From Utricularia gibba (lineage: Eukaryota; Streptophyta; Magnoliopsida; Lamiales; Lentibulariaceae): a stretch of DNA of 64,000 nt. Each line of letters begins with the position of its first letter. The first letter of the stretch is position 1. The stretch spans positions 2,914,001-2,978,000 of the forward strand of contig NEEC01000004.1 of assembly GCA_002189035.1 (NCBI GenBank). Direction: 5' to 3'. The position numbers and the translations under genes were made by a program. The notes under the pieces are model-generated. The model did no database searches and was not told where the DNA came from. It saw only the letters and a program-made list of their open reading frames with translations. Positions 33,130-45,838 of the stretch are shown one piece after another.

Positions 33130-33830
33130 GAGTAAAGCTATTCACCTGATTATTCTTACATTTTAGTGATCATTATATGTTTTTAGATATCACTCATGAT
33201 CCATAATAATGGATTTAATTAATTAATAGTTAATAAATAAATTCATTATTATGACCTTGATAAAACAAGCATATTGGGTCATACACAATAATGAAGTCAC
33301 TCATTAATATACAATAGAATGACATAGGTACATGAGATGTAATTGGTAAAGTGGATAAATTAAATAGAGAGTTATTTTGAGATTAATATTCATTAAACTC
33401 AAAATAAAAGATTTGATATAGATAACGTTTGAGAAATTATATATCTATTAAATTTACAGGACATAAGATCTTTATAGAGATTTAATTAGATATATTACCA
33501 AATATCTATATAAGATAAAATGAAGGATTTGATCTGCAAAGATTTTCACATCTTTATACCCTTTGAGATTTATTTGAAGAGGCAACTTTCTCTACTAGCA
33601 CCTAACATAGATCGATCATCATTTTGTGGCCTTAGGAAAGTTTTCAACGGAGTGCTTAACGTGTGGATACCAAAGAGGCCGTCTATTTTGGTGGTTTTGG
33701 TGCATAACAGAGTTCATTCCAAGGTACCTCTTTATTTGATATATACTGCATTCAAAGATCTATAAATTGGATTTCATGAAAATTTTAAAATTATGTTCTT
33801 TTCTGACATGCAATGTATACAAAAAACCTA
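33130..33830 (-). repeat. LTR family D, fragment D3
   Basis: In minus orientation it follows D2 from about ATGCATTGCATGTCAG through GACGGCCTC, GTGGATACC and ATCAATATTAATCTCA to ATAATCAGGTGAA. It is more diverged than D2 and D4 and lacks the distal half of the LTR. Confidence 0.75.
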
Positions 33831-34079
33831 AGAATGAATGTTGATCCGTGTCATTTCCATAACAAATTTTAAATATTTTTAAAACATATAAAACACAAAA
33901 TGCGTAATACGGGTGTCAAACACAAGGAGTTGTTTTTCAGTGAAAGGTGAAGTTAGAATACAATTGTCACAATTTGTAAACGGTTTTTAAAGTAAGAGGT
34001 GTGAGAAAATAAGTGATGAAGCTTGCTTGAGTAAAGGGATAAGAGGGTTGTAGACAAAAAATGAAAATAAAATCAAGCA

Positions 34080-34293
34080 ATGAACCTTAAATAAGGATAA
34101 TACTCTTAGGTTTGGAATCTTGTCCTACTACGTTCGTTGCATCTCCACTCTTCTCTGATCTTCTTAAGTACTCGGTTATAGGAGCAAGGACTTGTATACC
34201 CTCACTTACACTCTCTCATGAGAAGGTAAAAGAACAGCCCGATGTTGCTCCTTCTTGGACAAACGTGAGGGTACGAGGTCTTGTCGTCGTACC
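34080..34293. other. Unclassified flank of solo LTR D4 (left)
   Basis: GC-richer sequence with a short open frame (from 34112) but no recognised domain. It continues across D4 at 35795, since both sides share the GTACC target duplication. It may be part of family B or an old gene scrap. Confidence 0.35.
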
Positions 34294-35794
34294 TGTTGGG
34301 TTTCTCGTAGACATCGTATGTCTCAAAAGCAGTGGAATTTTAAAATTTTGAGAAACCCCCAACGCAGATCTTGGAATACGGTATACATCAGACTAAGGGA
34401 CGCTGAAATACCTTTCAGATGACTCCGTTGTTCACCAACCGCCAATAGGAGACGGCCTCTATGGTATCCACACGTGGAGCACTCCGTCGATAACCTTCTC
34501 AAGGCTCTTGAATGCTGGTCGAATTCCTCAGATGCTAGTAGAGAAAAACGCCTCCTTGTGGATTAGTCTCTAAGAGCACGAAGACCCTTGGAGCATCTAT
34601 TCAAGATCTAAATATTTTAATAGATATATGGTAACATATCAAATCATATCTTCGTAAAGATCTTATCTTGTGGAGATATGTATATGTTCCAAATCTTATC
34701 TATATATGATCTTTTATTTTGAGTTTAATCAATATTCATCTCAAAATAAATCACAATTTAATTTATCCACTTTACCAATTACATCTCATGTAATTGTGTC
34801 CTTCTATTTTATATCGTTGAGTGACTCTACTATTGTGTGTGACCCTATAGGCTGCTTCAATCAAGGCCGTAATAATGCATTTATTAATTAACTCTTAATT
34901 AATTAAATCCATCATTATCGATCATGAGTGATGTCTAGCAACATATCATGATCCCCATGATGTAAGAATAATCAGGTGAACTAATTGAGCCTTTCCATGA
35001 CCACCCACCATGCAATGAACAGCTTTCATCATATTTATATCTCATTTGATAGTAAGACATGGGTGTGTGTGTTTCTGATGTATCGAACTTATAATTGCAT
35101 TCAAGTACTAACACTTAATGACCTACTCAAACAATTCGAGTGTTATTACCCTGGGCCCAGGACTTATTGTTAGGCTTTGATACAATTACTTGAGATATGA
35201 TCTCATCGCTAACATGAGTGATGAATCCTTTATTGATCAATGAACTATCTTCAACCTTAAGGAGTCACATCCCTACTCATCCATACTAGGCAAGGCATGG
35301 TTAGACTCCCATTAGTAATGAGCGAAAATGTGAGCTTAAGATCAAGATAACTTTGCTGACTTTAAGTCTAAGCTTAATTGCACGGCTGTCATATTCCAGA
35401 TCTTGCTATTGACACTTGGTTAGCTTCCCATAGTAGCATCTCGAAGATAAGTCATCCAGTGAATCGATTCTCTAATCGACACCCACACATAGGTTCTAGT
35501 AATGTCATTACATCAATTGTGAGAACCATTGCCTAAACAATTTAGCGAATTCAATGTGTGCCAGCTTATCCGTATTTGTGATATTCTCATTTCACAAATA
35601 CTCTAGCTAGGGAGTTTTTAACTTGATCATGAGTGCTTGAAGAATCTCACATTATGATCTCATCATAATTTCTATAGCACATAGATCAAGTAGAGGATTT
35701 TATCAATGATATAAATTTGATCGCAATTCAAAGTAAATATCATAAGATAAGATTTGCCAATGAGTTGATTATCTCTAGAACACATACACTATCA
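34294..35794 (+). repeat. LTR family D, solo LTR D4 with target duplication
   Basis: 1501 bp from TGTTGGGTTTCTCG to ACACTATCA. The five bases before (34289-34293) and after (35795-35799) are both GTACC, a perfect target duplication. No internal element sequence is present, so this is a true solo LTR formed by LTR-LTR recombination. Confidence 0.93.
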
Positions 35795-36008
35795 GTACCC
35801 TCATAGTAGAATTGTGCATGGGTTCCTGAGTATTGCCAATAACTCAATGAGTCCACATATGCGGTTACTATTTGTCCACTGATCATGAGGTACGACCACA
35901 AAAATAACGTTGTATCCCTGCAGCCAAAAGCGCATGAGTTGGTGCTTTCCATCTTGTTTCTCAAAACTCGCAGTTAGTGATCAGCTAACCATTAATCTTG
36001 AATAACGG
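35795..36008. other. Unclassified flank between D4 and D5
   Basis: About 210 bp of sequence shared with no other part of the window that I could recognise. It continues 34080-34293. Confidence 0.3.
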
Positions 36009-36798
36009 TGTTAGTGGATGTGTTCTAGAGACAATCAACTCATTGAAAAATCTTATCTTTTGATATTTACATTGAATTGTGATCAAATTGATATCATTAA
36101 TAAAAACCTATACTTGATCTACGTGCTATTCAAATTATGATTAGATCATAATGTGAGATTCTTCAAACACTTATATTAAGTTAAAAAACTCCCTGGCTAG
36201 AGTTAATTAATAAAAGCTATTATTACGACCTTAATTGAAGAAGCCTATAGGGTCACACTCAATAGTTGAGTCACTTATCAATATAAAATAGAATGACACA
36301 ATTATATGAGATGTAATTGGTAAGTGACTAAATTAATTAGAGAGTTAGTTTGAGATTAATATTAATTAAATTCAAAATAAAAGATCTCACATAAATAAGA
36401 TTTGGAGCATATATATATCTCCACAAGATAAGATCTTTACTGAGATTTGTTTCGATATGTTACCAAATATCTATAAGAAATATATGATCTACAGATCTTC
36501 CCAACATCTTCGTGCTCTTTGAGATTGATCCACAAAGGGGTGATTTTCTTTACAAGCAACTGAGGAGATCGACTAGCATTCTACATCCTTAAAAAGGTTA
36601 CCGATAGAGTGCTTCACGTGTGGGTACCATAGAGACCATCTAGTATTGGCGGTTGGTGAACAACAGAATACTCTGAAAGGTACTTTCAGCATCCCTTTAT
36701 CTAATGTATATAGTATTCCAAGATTTTCGTTGGGGTTTTTCAAAAATTTTTAAATTCCACTGCTTTTCTAACATGCGATGTCTACGAGAAACCCACCA
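36009..36798 (-). repeat. LTR family D, internally deleted solo LTR D5
   Basis: In plus sense it starts TGTTAGTGGATGTGTTCTAG and ends CGAGAAACCCACCA, the inverse of D2 ends. About 620 bp of the LTR interior is missing at the join near 36200 (GGCTAGAGTTAATTAATAAA). Flanks AACGG and AAGGG differ at one base, consistent with an aged target duplication. Confidence 0.85.
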
Positions 36799-37360
36799 AA
36801 GGGAACTGTTACAGAAAGACACCACTGGGATGTTTGTATGGAGGGGTAATAATACTGTTTTAATGATTTGTGTTGAATGAAAACTCGATTTACGTCAAGC
36901 CAATGAACTTAGCACGACCAAACTCCCTCATAACATTTCCTAGCATATCGTGAAGCATTTGATTCACATGCTGTGCTCATCCACTTCTCGAATTGTGGTA
37001 GGCAGCCCGAAACTCAGGTTTTTCTTCCCATTGCTCGCTCAAGCACAGCCAATATCAAGATACGAAGAAGAGTCTCTCATTTCGCAAGGTTTCCCCCCGG
37101 TTCTACCATGAGGTCGAACGAATTCCAAAACGCCTCCCTTGCCGATTCGTAAGTGCAGTTGGTGGCCTTCACGAACAACCCGTTAAGCCGCCAACGAGAT
37201 AATTACCTATGTGGCATTCACTTTGATGAGACTTACATTTACTCCCAGGATGAAATCCATAACTATACCACCAACCTGACTCCCCAAGACTTCTGTTTGC
37301 GGCATCCTCAACCTTAGCCTTCGCATGCTCTGATATTACACATTGGTAGACAGTAGTAGT
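36799..37360 (+). repeat. Family B, piece B3a
   Basis: Matches 47870-48146 from AATGATTTGTGTT onward and B2 in inverse from TTCGTAAGTGCAG to CACATTGGTAG. Ends at about 37350, where a short tandem of AGTAGTATGTCTTA words precedes the gypsy fragment G2b. Confidence 0.7.
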
Positions 37361-37479
37361 ATGTCTTATATACTCTTATAAGACAGGAGTAGTATGTCTT
37401 AGATAGTCTTAGATTCGTGGTTATTTATTTTTTTTCACGAATAGTATCTCTTTTCTTGGATATGTTGTTATTAATGCAA

Positions 37480-39265
37480 GAGTAGGTGTAGATAAAGAGA
37501 AGGTGCGAGCACTAAAAGAATGGCTAACACCTACGTCAGTTGGTGAAATTAGGAGTTTTAACGAGTTTCTATAGACGGTTTATTAAGGATTTGAGCTCTA
37601 TAGCAGCACCCCTCACTCAATTGATCAAGAGAAATCACCCATTTCATTGGAGAGACGAGCAAGAGCATCCCTTCAAATAACTCAAGAATAAACATTGATC
37701 AACACCTCTACTAGGTCTTCCAAGTTTTCTGACACTTTTGAAATTGATGTGATGCATCATGTTTAGGCATTGGTTCTGTATTGATGCAAAATGAACGTCC
37801 ACTCACTTATTTTAGTGAGAAGCTTCATGGTGCCACCCTCAACCATCCAACGTATGACAAAGAGTTGTATTCATTGGTTAGAGCATTGGAGACATACCAG
37901 CACTACTTGTAGCCTAAGGAGTTTGTGATACACACTGATCATGAGTCCCTCAAACATTTGAAGGGTCAAGGAAAGCTGAATAGAAGACATGCTAAGTGGG
38001 TGGAATTCATTGACACATTCCCATATGTGATCAAATACAAGAAAGGTAAGGAGAATGTGGTTGCTGATGCTTTATCTCGAACGTACACTTTTTTTAGCCA
38101 ATCTTGATGCAAGAATTCTTGGATTTGCTTCCATCATTGACTTATATGCTAATGATCACGATTTTGGAGACATTTATAAGGCATGTAAACTTGCTCTATC
38201 TGGAATATTCTTTAGGAAAGATGGTTTTCTTTATAGGAAAGATAGACTGTGCATTCCTTATTGTTCCATACGTGCTTTGATTGTTAGGGAAGCTCATGTT
38301 GGTGGATTAATGGGACAATTTGGTGTTAAGAAGACTCTTGATACTCTCACCCAACATTTCTTTTGGCCACACATGAGAAGGAATGTTGAAAGAATTTGTG
38401 ATAGATGTATTTTTTGTAGGAAGGCTAAATCAAGCACTACCCCTAATGGTTTGTATACTCCACTCCCTACTTCTTCCCAACCATGGGTGGACATTTCTAT
38501 GGTTACAAAATTGATGATGCATCTCATGTGGTTGACCTCTTCTGTAGGGAAGTTGTTAGAATTCATGGTATGCCCCTCACTCTAGTCTCTGATCAAGATG
38601 CAACATTTCTCAGTCACTTTTGGAGAGTTCTATGGAGTAAACTGGGCACTAAGATGTTGTACTCAACAACATATCACCCTCAAACTGATGTGCAAATTGA
38701 GGTAACAAATCGCACACTTTCTACCTTACTTAGGATTATGATTAAATCAAATATTAAGACATGGAAGGGATGTTTGCCACTTGTTGGGTTCGCTTACAAT
38801 AGAACAATGCAGTGAAACTACATTTGAAGTGGTTTACGACTTTAATCCTCGTACACCTTTGGATATGTTACCTTTGCCTTGTGATGAGAAAGTTAGTTTA
38901 GATGGCAAGAAAAGGTATGAAGCGATCAGAAGATTGCATGAGAAGGTGAAATACAGATTGAGTCAGCCAATGCAAAGTATGCATCAGTAGCAAACAAGGG
39001 GAAACATAAAGTTTTATTTGAACCTGGAGATTGGGTTTGACTTCATCTAAGGAAGGAGAGATTTGCCATCAAGAGGAAGTCAAAACTTCTTCCTCATGGA
39101 GATGGCCCTATCCAAGTTGTTTAGCATGTGAATGATAAAGCATACAAGCTAGATTTACCAAGTGAGTATTCTGTTCATTCAAATTTCATTGTTGTTGATT
39201 TGTCCCTTTTTAAAATAGATATAGATTTAGGGATAAATCTTCCTAAATAAGGGAGGGGGGGGGGG
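37480..39265 (+). pseudogene. G2b RNase H and integrase remnants
   Basis: RNase H pieces: [20 protein letters not shown] near 37770, [18 protein letters not shown] at 37922 and [14 protein letters not shown] near 38050. Integrase pieces in several frames: GGLMGQFGVKKTLDTLTQHFFW (zinc domain, near 38300), [34 protein letters not shown] and [18 protein letters not shown] (38483-38815), and FEVVYDFNPRTPLDMLPLP after a deletion. The C-terminal part (39000-39260) has RFAIKRKSKLLPHGDGPIQVV-like sequence split by stops. Confidence 0.85.
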
Positions 39266-39808
39266 TGATGAACCCTACGAAGATAATGAAGAATATTTAA
39301 AGAATGATAATAATGCTGCGCAAGTAAACACATTGGAGATAAGATCATTCCACCAGGATCAATTACAAGACGTAAAAGTAAGATGGTTGAAGCTAAGCTA
39401 GAGGCTCTACTCAACACTATTGAAGTCAACATTGGGCTGAAGTCTTACTATCAAAGGAACTCAACTACTAGAGTCTAAATCAACCTTAGAGCCAAAAACA
39501 TCTCCCCATCTTTCATTTGTGTTATTGGTCTTCTTATGCTTTTCTTTTTTATTTAGTTTGGGCTTTGTAATGTTAGAGTCCTATTCATGAAAGGAATTTC
39601 CTCTTCTTTTAGTACTTGAACACTCTTGACATATCACGCTTCTAGCTTGATTTGTCCTAGAATTATCACTTTTACTTCTTTCTCCTTCTGAAGTATGGCT
39701 TCTAATTCCCTTTGTATCAAAATGTGGTTGCAAAAGATTACTTTCTAAACTTTAAAATCACCTCATATTAATGGGTTGCTAATCTCCTTAGACTAGAGGG
39801 TCACATCA
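39266..39808 (+). repeat. 3' LTR of G2b
   Basis: TGATGAACCCTACG to GGGTCACATCA, 543 bp, with five-base inverted ends. It includes the decayed pol C-terminal coding tail and the same LTR end as the other copies. Confidence 0.8.
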
Positions 39809-39829
39809 CACCCCCACTGCCTGAAATTC

Positions 39830-41625
39830 AATTCCGTCTTCATGTAGCTGCAAGAAAGGATCGGATATCCTCTAGACATTATATTTCGTTATTACACATT
39901 GCATGCTCTACCTCACATTTTGCCTTGGTATTCGGATCTCCATATCCCACCTTGGAGTTTCACTAGTACAAAGTCGGACTCTCAAGCATGTTCATCTGTG
40001 TCCACCACTAGAAGCTCTTCATACCTATAGCCAACTCCCTCTAACCACTGATTTCTGAAAGCTACGCTAAGGGCATCCTTAGTTTTCAAATCAATCGGGA
40101 AGATAGCCATACGAGGTTCAATGAAGTGCCATGAGCCCATCCCCGGCAAATCGATTCTTGATAACGAAAGCCCTTTGGGGAGCAATGAGGAACCACTTCG
40201 TTTTTCGAAATATTCATCCCCTCAGAAACATAGGTGGGGCCTTTCCCCTTTGATTCCGATCCCGAATCCATGTGAACAGCCACCCCCACTAGCTCACATT
40301 CAATTCCTTCTCCATGAAACTACGAGAAAGGCTCCAATATCCCGTGTACACCATCTTGCTGGAACTGGATGTGTTTAGCCACCTTTGTTCCCCTGAAGAC
40401 TGCATTGCCTGGTCCAGTGTGGCACACTATCTTTCAAGCGGTTTAATGTGGCGAGGTTACCTTATCCCATTGAGTAAATGTGGAACCAAAGGAGCCTCAT
40501 CCTCCAAATCTCTTTGAATGATAAATACTTCATCATCCACGAATGGCAACGCATGAATACGCTAATCTATTGACCCTTATCCATACACAACGTGAAACTA
40601 CGTCAACATTGTGTACCATTACCTGCATTTCCACTACTCCATGTTCGTCCTCTTGTGAGGACGGAATCATTCCATAGACATGGTGTTGCACCATGCCAAG
40701 GCCATGGAATTACTCATCATCTTGGTATAATGTGAGGGGTGTGCCCATCCGCCGCAGCCCCAACCTTGCCGCGAGTTGTGTAGCTAGAGAAGCATTTTCG
40801 AAATATTCATCCCGTCATCAACATCGGTGGCCTTTCCCCTTTGATTTCGATCCCAAATCCATGCGAACAGCCACCCCCATTGCCTTACATTCAATTTCTT
40901 CTCCATAAAGCCGCAAGAAACGCTCCGATATCCCGTGAACACCATTTAGCGAGAACTGGATGTGTGCAGCAACCTTTGTGCCCCCAAAGACTGCACTGCC
41001 TTGTCTAGTGTGGCAGACTATCTTTCAAGGGGTTTAACGTGGGGAGATTACCTTATCCCATTGGGTAAATGTGCAACCAAAGGGGCCTCCTCCTCCGAAT
41101 CGCTTTGAATGATCAATACTTCATCATCCACGAATGGCTACGCATGAATACGCTGATCTATTTACCCTTATCCATAGATAACGTGAATATTTATCAACCT
41201 TTTGTACCACTACCTGCATTTCCACTACTCCATGGTCGTCCTCTTGTGAGGGCTCACCATCCTCAAGAATCACTCCATAGACTTCGTGTTGCACCATGCC
41301 AAGGCCATGGGATGACTCATCACGTTGGTATAATGTGAGGGGTGCGCCTCTCCGCCGTTGACCCAACCTTGCCGTGAGCTGTGTGAGGAAGCTAGCACTA
41401 GTCATCCAACCGTTGCACCTTATGAACCTCATAACAAACTGCGTAGCTCTCAAATCCTGCATCTAGATGTAGCTGAAAACATCGGCTCACCACCTACATG
41501 AATGAGGTTGTCGATTGTTCCAAACGAAAAGGGGAGGAAAGGGTGCACATACTGTCGAATGTCACGTGGGCAACCAAGCTTCCGGTGTAGCTAGAGAAGC
41601 ATTGTTGACATATCACGATTTGTTC
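39830..41625 (+). repeat. Family B, piece B3b, containing a tandem duplication
   Basis: Continues B3a after G2b; the part 39895-40130 matches B2. It includes two adjacent diverged copies of a 593-bp unit (see separate entry). Pyrimidine-rich on the plus strand and GC-richer than its surroundings. Short open frames on both strands show no domain I can name. Confidence 0.65.
40205..41390. repeat. 593-bp tandem duplication in family B
   Basis: Unit 1 starts at 40205 and unit 2 at 40798, both with TCGAAATATTCATCCC. They stay collinear through CATCATCCACGAATGGC, CGCATGAATACGCT, CTGCATTTCCACTACTCCAT, TTGCACCATGCCAAGGCCAT and TTGGTATAATGTGAGGGGTG. Identity is roughly 80-85 % by eye, so the duplication is old. 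Confidence 0.85.
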
Positions 41626-41950
41626 GTTGTTGCAATAAAAAATAGAGTCTTGGGAAGTAACAAAAAGGTAATGCTTATGAGATCACCTTTGATGAAAAAC
41701 GACTCATGAACAATAATAATGACCAAAAACCTAATTGACACGCATTCCTAGTAGGGTTTATATATACCCAATACCTAGGTTACCCAACAGTGGGCCACAA
41801 TCATTGAAAACACACAAAAAGCCCAACAACTCGAATCCAACACTTCCATGCTCGAACCCAATACCTTTTTTTATCTGAAATATGACATTATGACACAAGT
41901 TTAGTTCTTCCAATCACCTTCAAGCTTTGGATTGAGGCTGATCTCCAACA
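41626..41950 (-). repeat. Solo LTR of Copia-A (A3) with target duplication
   Basis: 325 bp of Copia-A LTR in minus orientation. The flanks 41621-41625 and 41951-41955 are both TTGTT, a perfect 5-bp duplication. The outermost base is changed from T to C. The inserted target is family B, which continues without a gap on both sides. Confidence 0.93.
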
Positions 41951-42268
41951 TTGTTCGGTCAGATATCTGTGGTGGATAGGTTACCTAAGTCCTCCACCTC
42001 CTCCCTCTCAATATTTCCTGGTGAGTATCCATTTGTGTATTTGGTGGGCACGACTCCCGCACGGAGGTCTTTCAGGGAACATGAAAATGGTGTGCCTATG
42101 CTCAAGCAATGGGAACCTTAAACATGGAGTAGGACTACCCACGCACGCTACAGTTCGCATTCATCCCGAGTAACTTGCTATTATCTTCTCAATTCGATAT
42201 CACACGTGTATCTTGATGCTACCTTCGATGACTTCTTTATTCAAATGACAAGCATGGCTCGTGTGGGT
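41951..42268 (+). repeat. Family B, piece B3c
   Basis: Matches the inverse of 50895-51156 (B4), for example GTGAGTATCCATTTGTG, GTCCTACTCCATGTTTAAGG in inverse and CACGTGTATCTTGATG. It ends where Copia-A4 begins; family B resumes at 47644. Confidence 0.8.
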
Positions 42269-42591
42269 AGTTGGAGATCAGCCTCAATCCAAAGTTTGAA
42301 GGTGATTGAAAGCACTAATCTTGTGTCATAATGTTATATTTCAGATAAAAGGTATTGAGTTCGAGCATGGAAGTGTTGGATTCGAGTTGTTGGGCTTTTT
42401 GTGTGTTTTCAATAATTGTGGTCCACTGTTGGGTAACCTAGGTATTGGGTATATATAAACCCTACTAGGAATGCGTGTCAATGAGGGTTTTGGTCATTCT
42501 TATTGTTCATGAGTCGTTTTTCATCCAAGGTGATCTCAGAAGTATTACCTTTTTGTTACTTCCCAAAACTCTCTTTTTTCTTGCATCAACA
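42269..42591 (+). repeat. 5' LTR of A4
   Basis: Begins AGTTGGAGATCAGC (first base changed from T) and ends TTGCATCAACA. It carries the TATA-type box TATATATAAA near 42451. Confidence 0.92.
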
Positions 42592-42709
42592 TGGTATCAG
42601 AGCAGTAAGGTTCTCAAACCTGTGCTCGTTTCAGTATTTTATTTACCGTTCAGCGTTTTTTACTTGGTGGATTACAAAGTATCAACCCAAAGCTTTTCAA
42701 GCGGTGGCT

Positions 42710-44401
42710 ATGATGGCATCTGGTAGAGGACCTCCAATATTTGATGGTTCAGAGTATGGAAGCTGGGTCAAAAAGATGCGCAGCTAACTGCGGGTCAGAA
42801 ATATTTGGGATGTTGTTGAAAGGGAGATTCCGACGATTACAATAACAAGCAAATCCACATCAGAACAGCAAGAGGAAGCTGAATATCTTCAACAAAGAAA
42901 AGATGAAGCAATGGATGCCTTGCATCAAGCCATCTCTGAACATCTATTTGATGATATTGCATAGTGTCAATCAGCAAAAGAAATATGGGATACTCTCAAA
43001 TCCCATTATGAAGGTGATGCCAAACTGAGAGAAATATTATGCAAAAACAAGCTGGAGGACTTTGAGAGAAACAAAATGTTAGACAATGAAACCATACAAG
43101 TCTATTATGAACGTACTGCGAAGCTTGTGAAGGAGATTCGAGGATTGGGGGAAAAACTTGAGGATCAAAAGGTGATTAGCAAGGCAATCATGAGCCTACC
43201 TGCAAGATTCGAGCCAAAGTTATGTGCACTTGAGACAGAAAGAAAAATCTTTGACATTATTGAAGGAAAGCTCCATCAGTTATATCCTGAATATCCTGTT
43301 ACACCAGAGCCAACATTTAGAGAGTTCATGATTGAGTTGCAATCTACAGAAAAGAGATTGGAGCTAAGAGATGGTTATGAAGTTGAGAAAACTTATGGTG
43401 AAGCTGCTCTCCTCACCAAAATGCGGAATATGAATATAAATTCAGGTGCAATTAACAATGTCAAGAATGTCAAATCAACAGCCATCAAACAATCACCAAC
43501 GTCAATCCCCACATCAACGATGAGCAATCAGAAGTGCAGGCATTGTGACAAATCCAACCATAAGAGTGAAGATTGTTGGACTTTAAGCACAAATGCTTGC
43601 AAGCATTGTAACAAACAGAATCACAGGAGTGAGTTTTGTTGGTGGAAGCCTGATGCTTTGTGCACGAAATGCAATCAAAGAGGCCATCTTGACAAGGTAT
43701 GTGGAATGTCAAATCCAATAAAAGTTGAGCATAACAAGAAGGCTACTTCCAGGGAAGAGAAATCACATGCATCCTTTACCTACTTTGAAGATGAGCCAGA
43801 AATATCTTTTAAAGATCCTTTTGAGTATGAGTGTGCTCTAATGACAGTAGCCTCAGATGTTAAAGGCTGGTACTTGGACTCTGGCGCCTCCTATCATGTA
43901 TGTTGTGATACAAGGTCATTTCTCAAGCTTGAAAGGATTGGAAAGGAGGTAAGCACGTGCATTGGTGAAAATATTGGCATTGTGGGCAAAGGAAGCATTT
44001 TACTCTTGCTAAAAGAAGGAATTGTTCAAGTTGATGATGTTTATTATTCACCAAACCTCAAACAGAACCTGTTGAGCTTTGGCCAATTGAGCAGGCAAGG
44101 TTTTGACATTGAGTTGATGAAAAATGCTGGTGGTATAACCACTACAGTTAAGGTTGCTGATCCAAAAACGAAGATTGAATTACATGCTGTGTTGACCACC
44201 TACAACCTCTACCAAATCATGGTCAGTGATTATAAAAGTTGTATTTTCTCACTTCAAGATCAAAGCAGCCTTTGGCACAAACGTTTTGACCACAATAGCT
44301 TCAACAATCTGAAAATATTGCAGAAGAATAAGGAAGTTATGGAATTGAAAGACATCAAGTTTGCTAATGCCATATGTGAAGTGTGTCATCAAGGTAAATA
44401 G
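42710..44401 (+). pseudogene. A4 gag, protease and pre-integrase
   Basis: Starts MMASGRGPPIFDGSEYGSWVKKM at 42710. UBN2 core to about 43300, three complete CCHC knuckles at 43530-43710 (CRHCDKSNHKSEDC, CKHCNKQNHRSEFC, CTKCNQRGHLDKVC), protease WYLDSGASYHVCC near 43870, and pre-integrase WHKRFDHNSFNN near 44270. TAA at 42785 and TAG at 42962 interrupt gag, and TAG at 44399 replaces a Gln codon in the integrase zinc domain (CEVCHQGK then stop). Confidence 0.9.
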
Positions 44402-45838
44402 TGTAGAAAGCCCTTTTATTTCAGTGATTCAGTAGCAAAGGAGAAATTAGAGCTTGTGCATACAGATGTTTGTGGACCATTTAAGGAATGTTCATTAGGG
44501 GGGAGTAGATACTTTGTTACATTCATTGATGATTATTCACGTTATTGTTGGGTTTACTTTCTTAAAAGTAAGTCAGAAGTTCCTCATATCTTTCGAAAAT
44601 TCAAAGTGATGGTTGAGAATCAGAGTGGATGCTCTTTGAAGATGATTAGATCAGACAATGGAGGCGAATTCTACAATAATAGCATGAGAATGTTCTGTGA
44701 AAATGAGGGAATCATGCATCAATTCACCGTACCATATTCTCCGCAACAGAATGGTATATGTGAAAGGAGAAACAGAACAATCCTTGATATGTCAAGATGC
44801 CTATTGTTTGAGAAAGGTCTTCCTGTAAGTTTCTGGGCTGAAGCGTTATCTACATCTGTATATCTATTGAACTTGCTTCCCTCAAGGGCGATTAGTGGAA
44901 AAACCGCCCATGAAAAATGGCATGGTTATATTAAAAAGGTTGATCATCTCAAAATCTTTGGTAGTCTGTGTTTTACTCATATACCAGACCAAAAACGAGG
45001 AAAACTTGAAAAGATCTCTGTATCTGGTGTATTTGTTGGTTATAGCAACACTACCAAGGGATATAAAGTTTATCTACCTCAACAGAAGAAATTTATCTTC
45101 AGCCATGATGTCACTTTTGATGAAGGTGCAAGGTATACTTTAATTGATGATTGCATTGCTCTGAGTGATGCAGAACCTCATAAAAGTTTTGAAAGGCATA
45201 GCACCCATGTGAAAGAGGACCTCTGGACACACATGCCTCAAAACTTCTCTTCCAGCAATTCAACAAACCAAGAAACTTCAGAACTCGTTCATGAAGATTC
45301 AAATCAAGTAAATGATCAGCATTCAGATGAGAATTTTCCAGCTCAAGAGGAGGAGAAGGTCACAAATCAAGATGGCTCGTCCAATGAGAATTCAGAATCA
45401 AACTCTGAACCCCTATATGGACGATCTCATCAGGCCAATAATCAACCTTCAGATGGGAATTTCGAAATCCCAGAAGAGGAGCAAGGCACGAATGTAGAAG
45501 ACTCATCAACAGATGAATCTAATGGAGAGGAACCTGATACTGATGATGAAGATTATTACCCATCTGATCGTGATTGGCAAAGGAGGAAACGCAAAAACAT
45601 CAGAGATTCAATAGATAATGAAAATAGTCATGTTACTGACATTAGACGAAGCAAAAGAAACAAGGCTCCTACAATAAGTTTCTCCAAATTGAATGATGAT
45701 GTCCAAGATGCTGTAGCTGATATTTTGGCTGGATTATTGACAGGAGATCCAACATCATTTGAAGTGGCTGTACAAAATCCGAAATGGAGAGAGGCCATGA
45801 AAGAAGAAATGAATTCTATACTTGAAAATGAAACATGA
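44402..45838 (+). pseudogene. A4 integrase and linker
   Basis: In the same frame as gag. Catalytic acidic residues sit in HTDVCGPF, SDNGGEFYNN and the region before NGICERRNR. A C-terminal domain follows (VFVGYSNTTKGYKVYLP), then an acidic Ser/Asn/Glu-rich linker at 45240-45640, longer than in A1. The RVT_2 domain opens with EMNSILENET and then a TGA at 45836, in place of the Trp codon kept in A1. A6 has the same TGA. Confidence 0.9.

Larger units (their letters stand above)
37440..39808 (+). mobile_element. CRM-like gypsy fragment G2b: RT end, RNase H, integrase, 3' LTR
   Basis: Begins in the last part of RT (INARVGVDKEKVRALKEWLTP), then RNase H, integrase, and a 3' LTR at 39266-39808. A purine tract AAGGGAGGGGGGGGGGG stands directly before TGATGAACC, marking the polypurine tract and LTR start. 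Many stops and frameshifts. Its 5' part is missing and it is embedded in family B. Confidence 0.85.

Noticed and set aside
42592-42603. TGGTATCAGAGC read as part of a tRNA gene
   Set aside because: It is the reverse complement of the initiator-Met tRNA 3' end and sits directly after an LTR, so it is a primer-binding site. The same holds at 28448, 31232-31243, 32820 and 60984.
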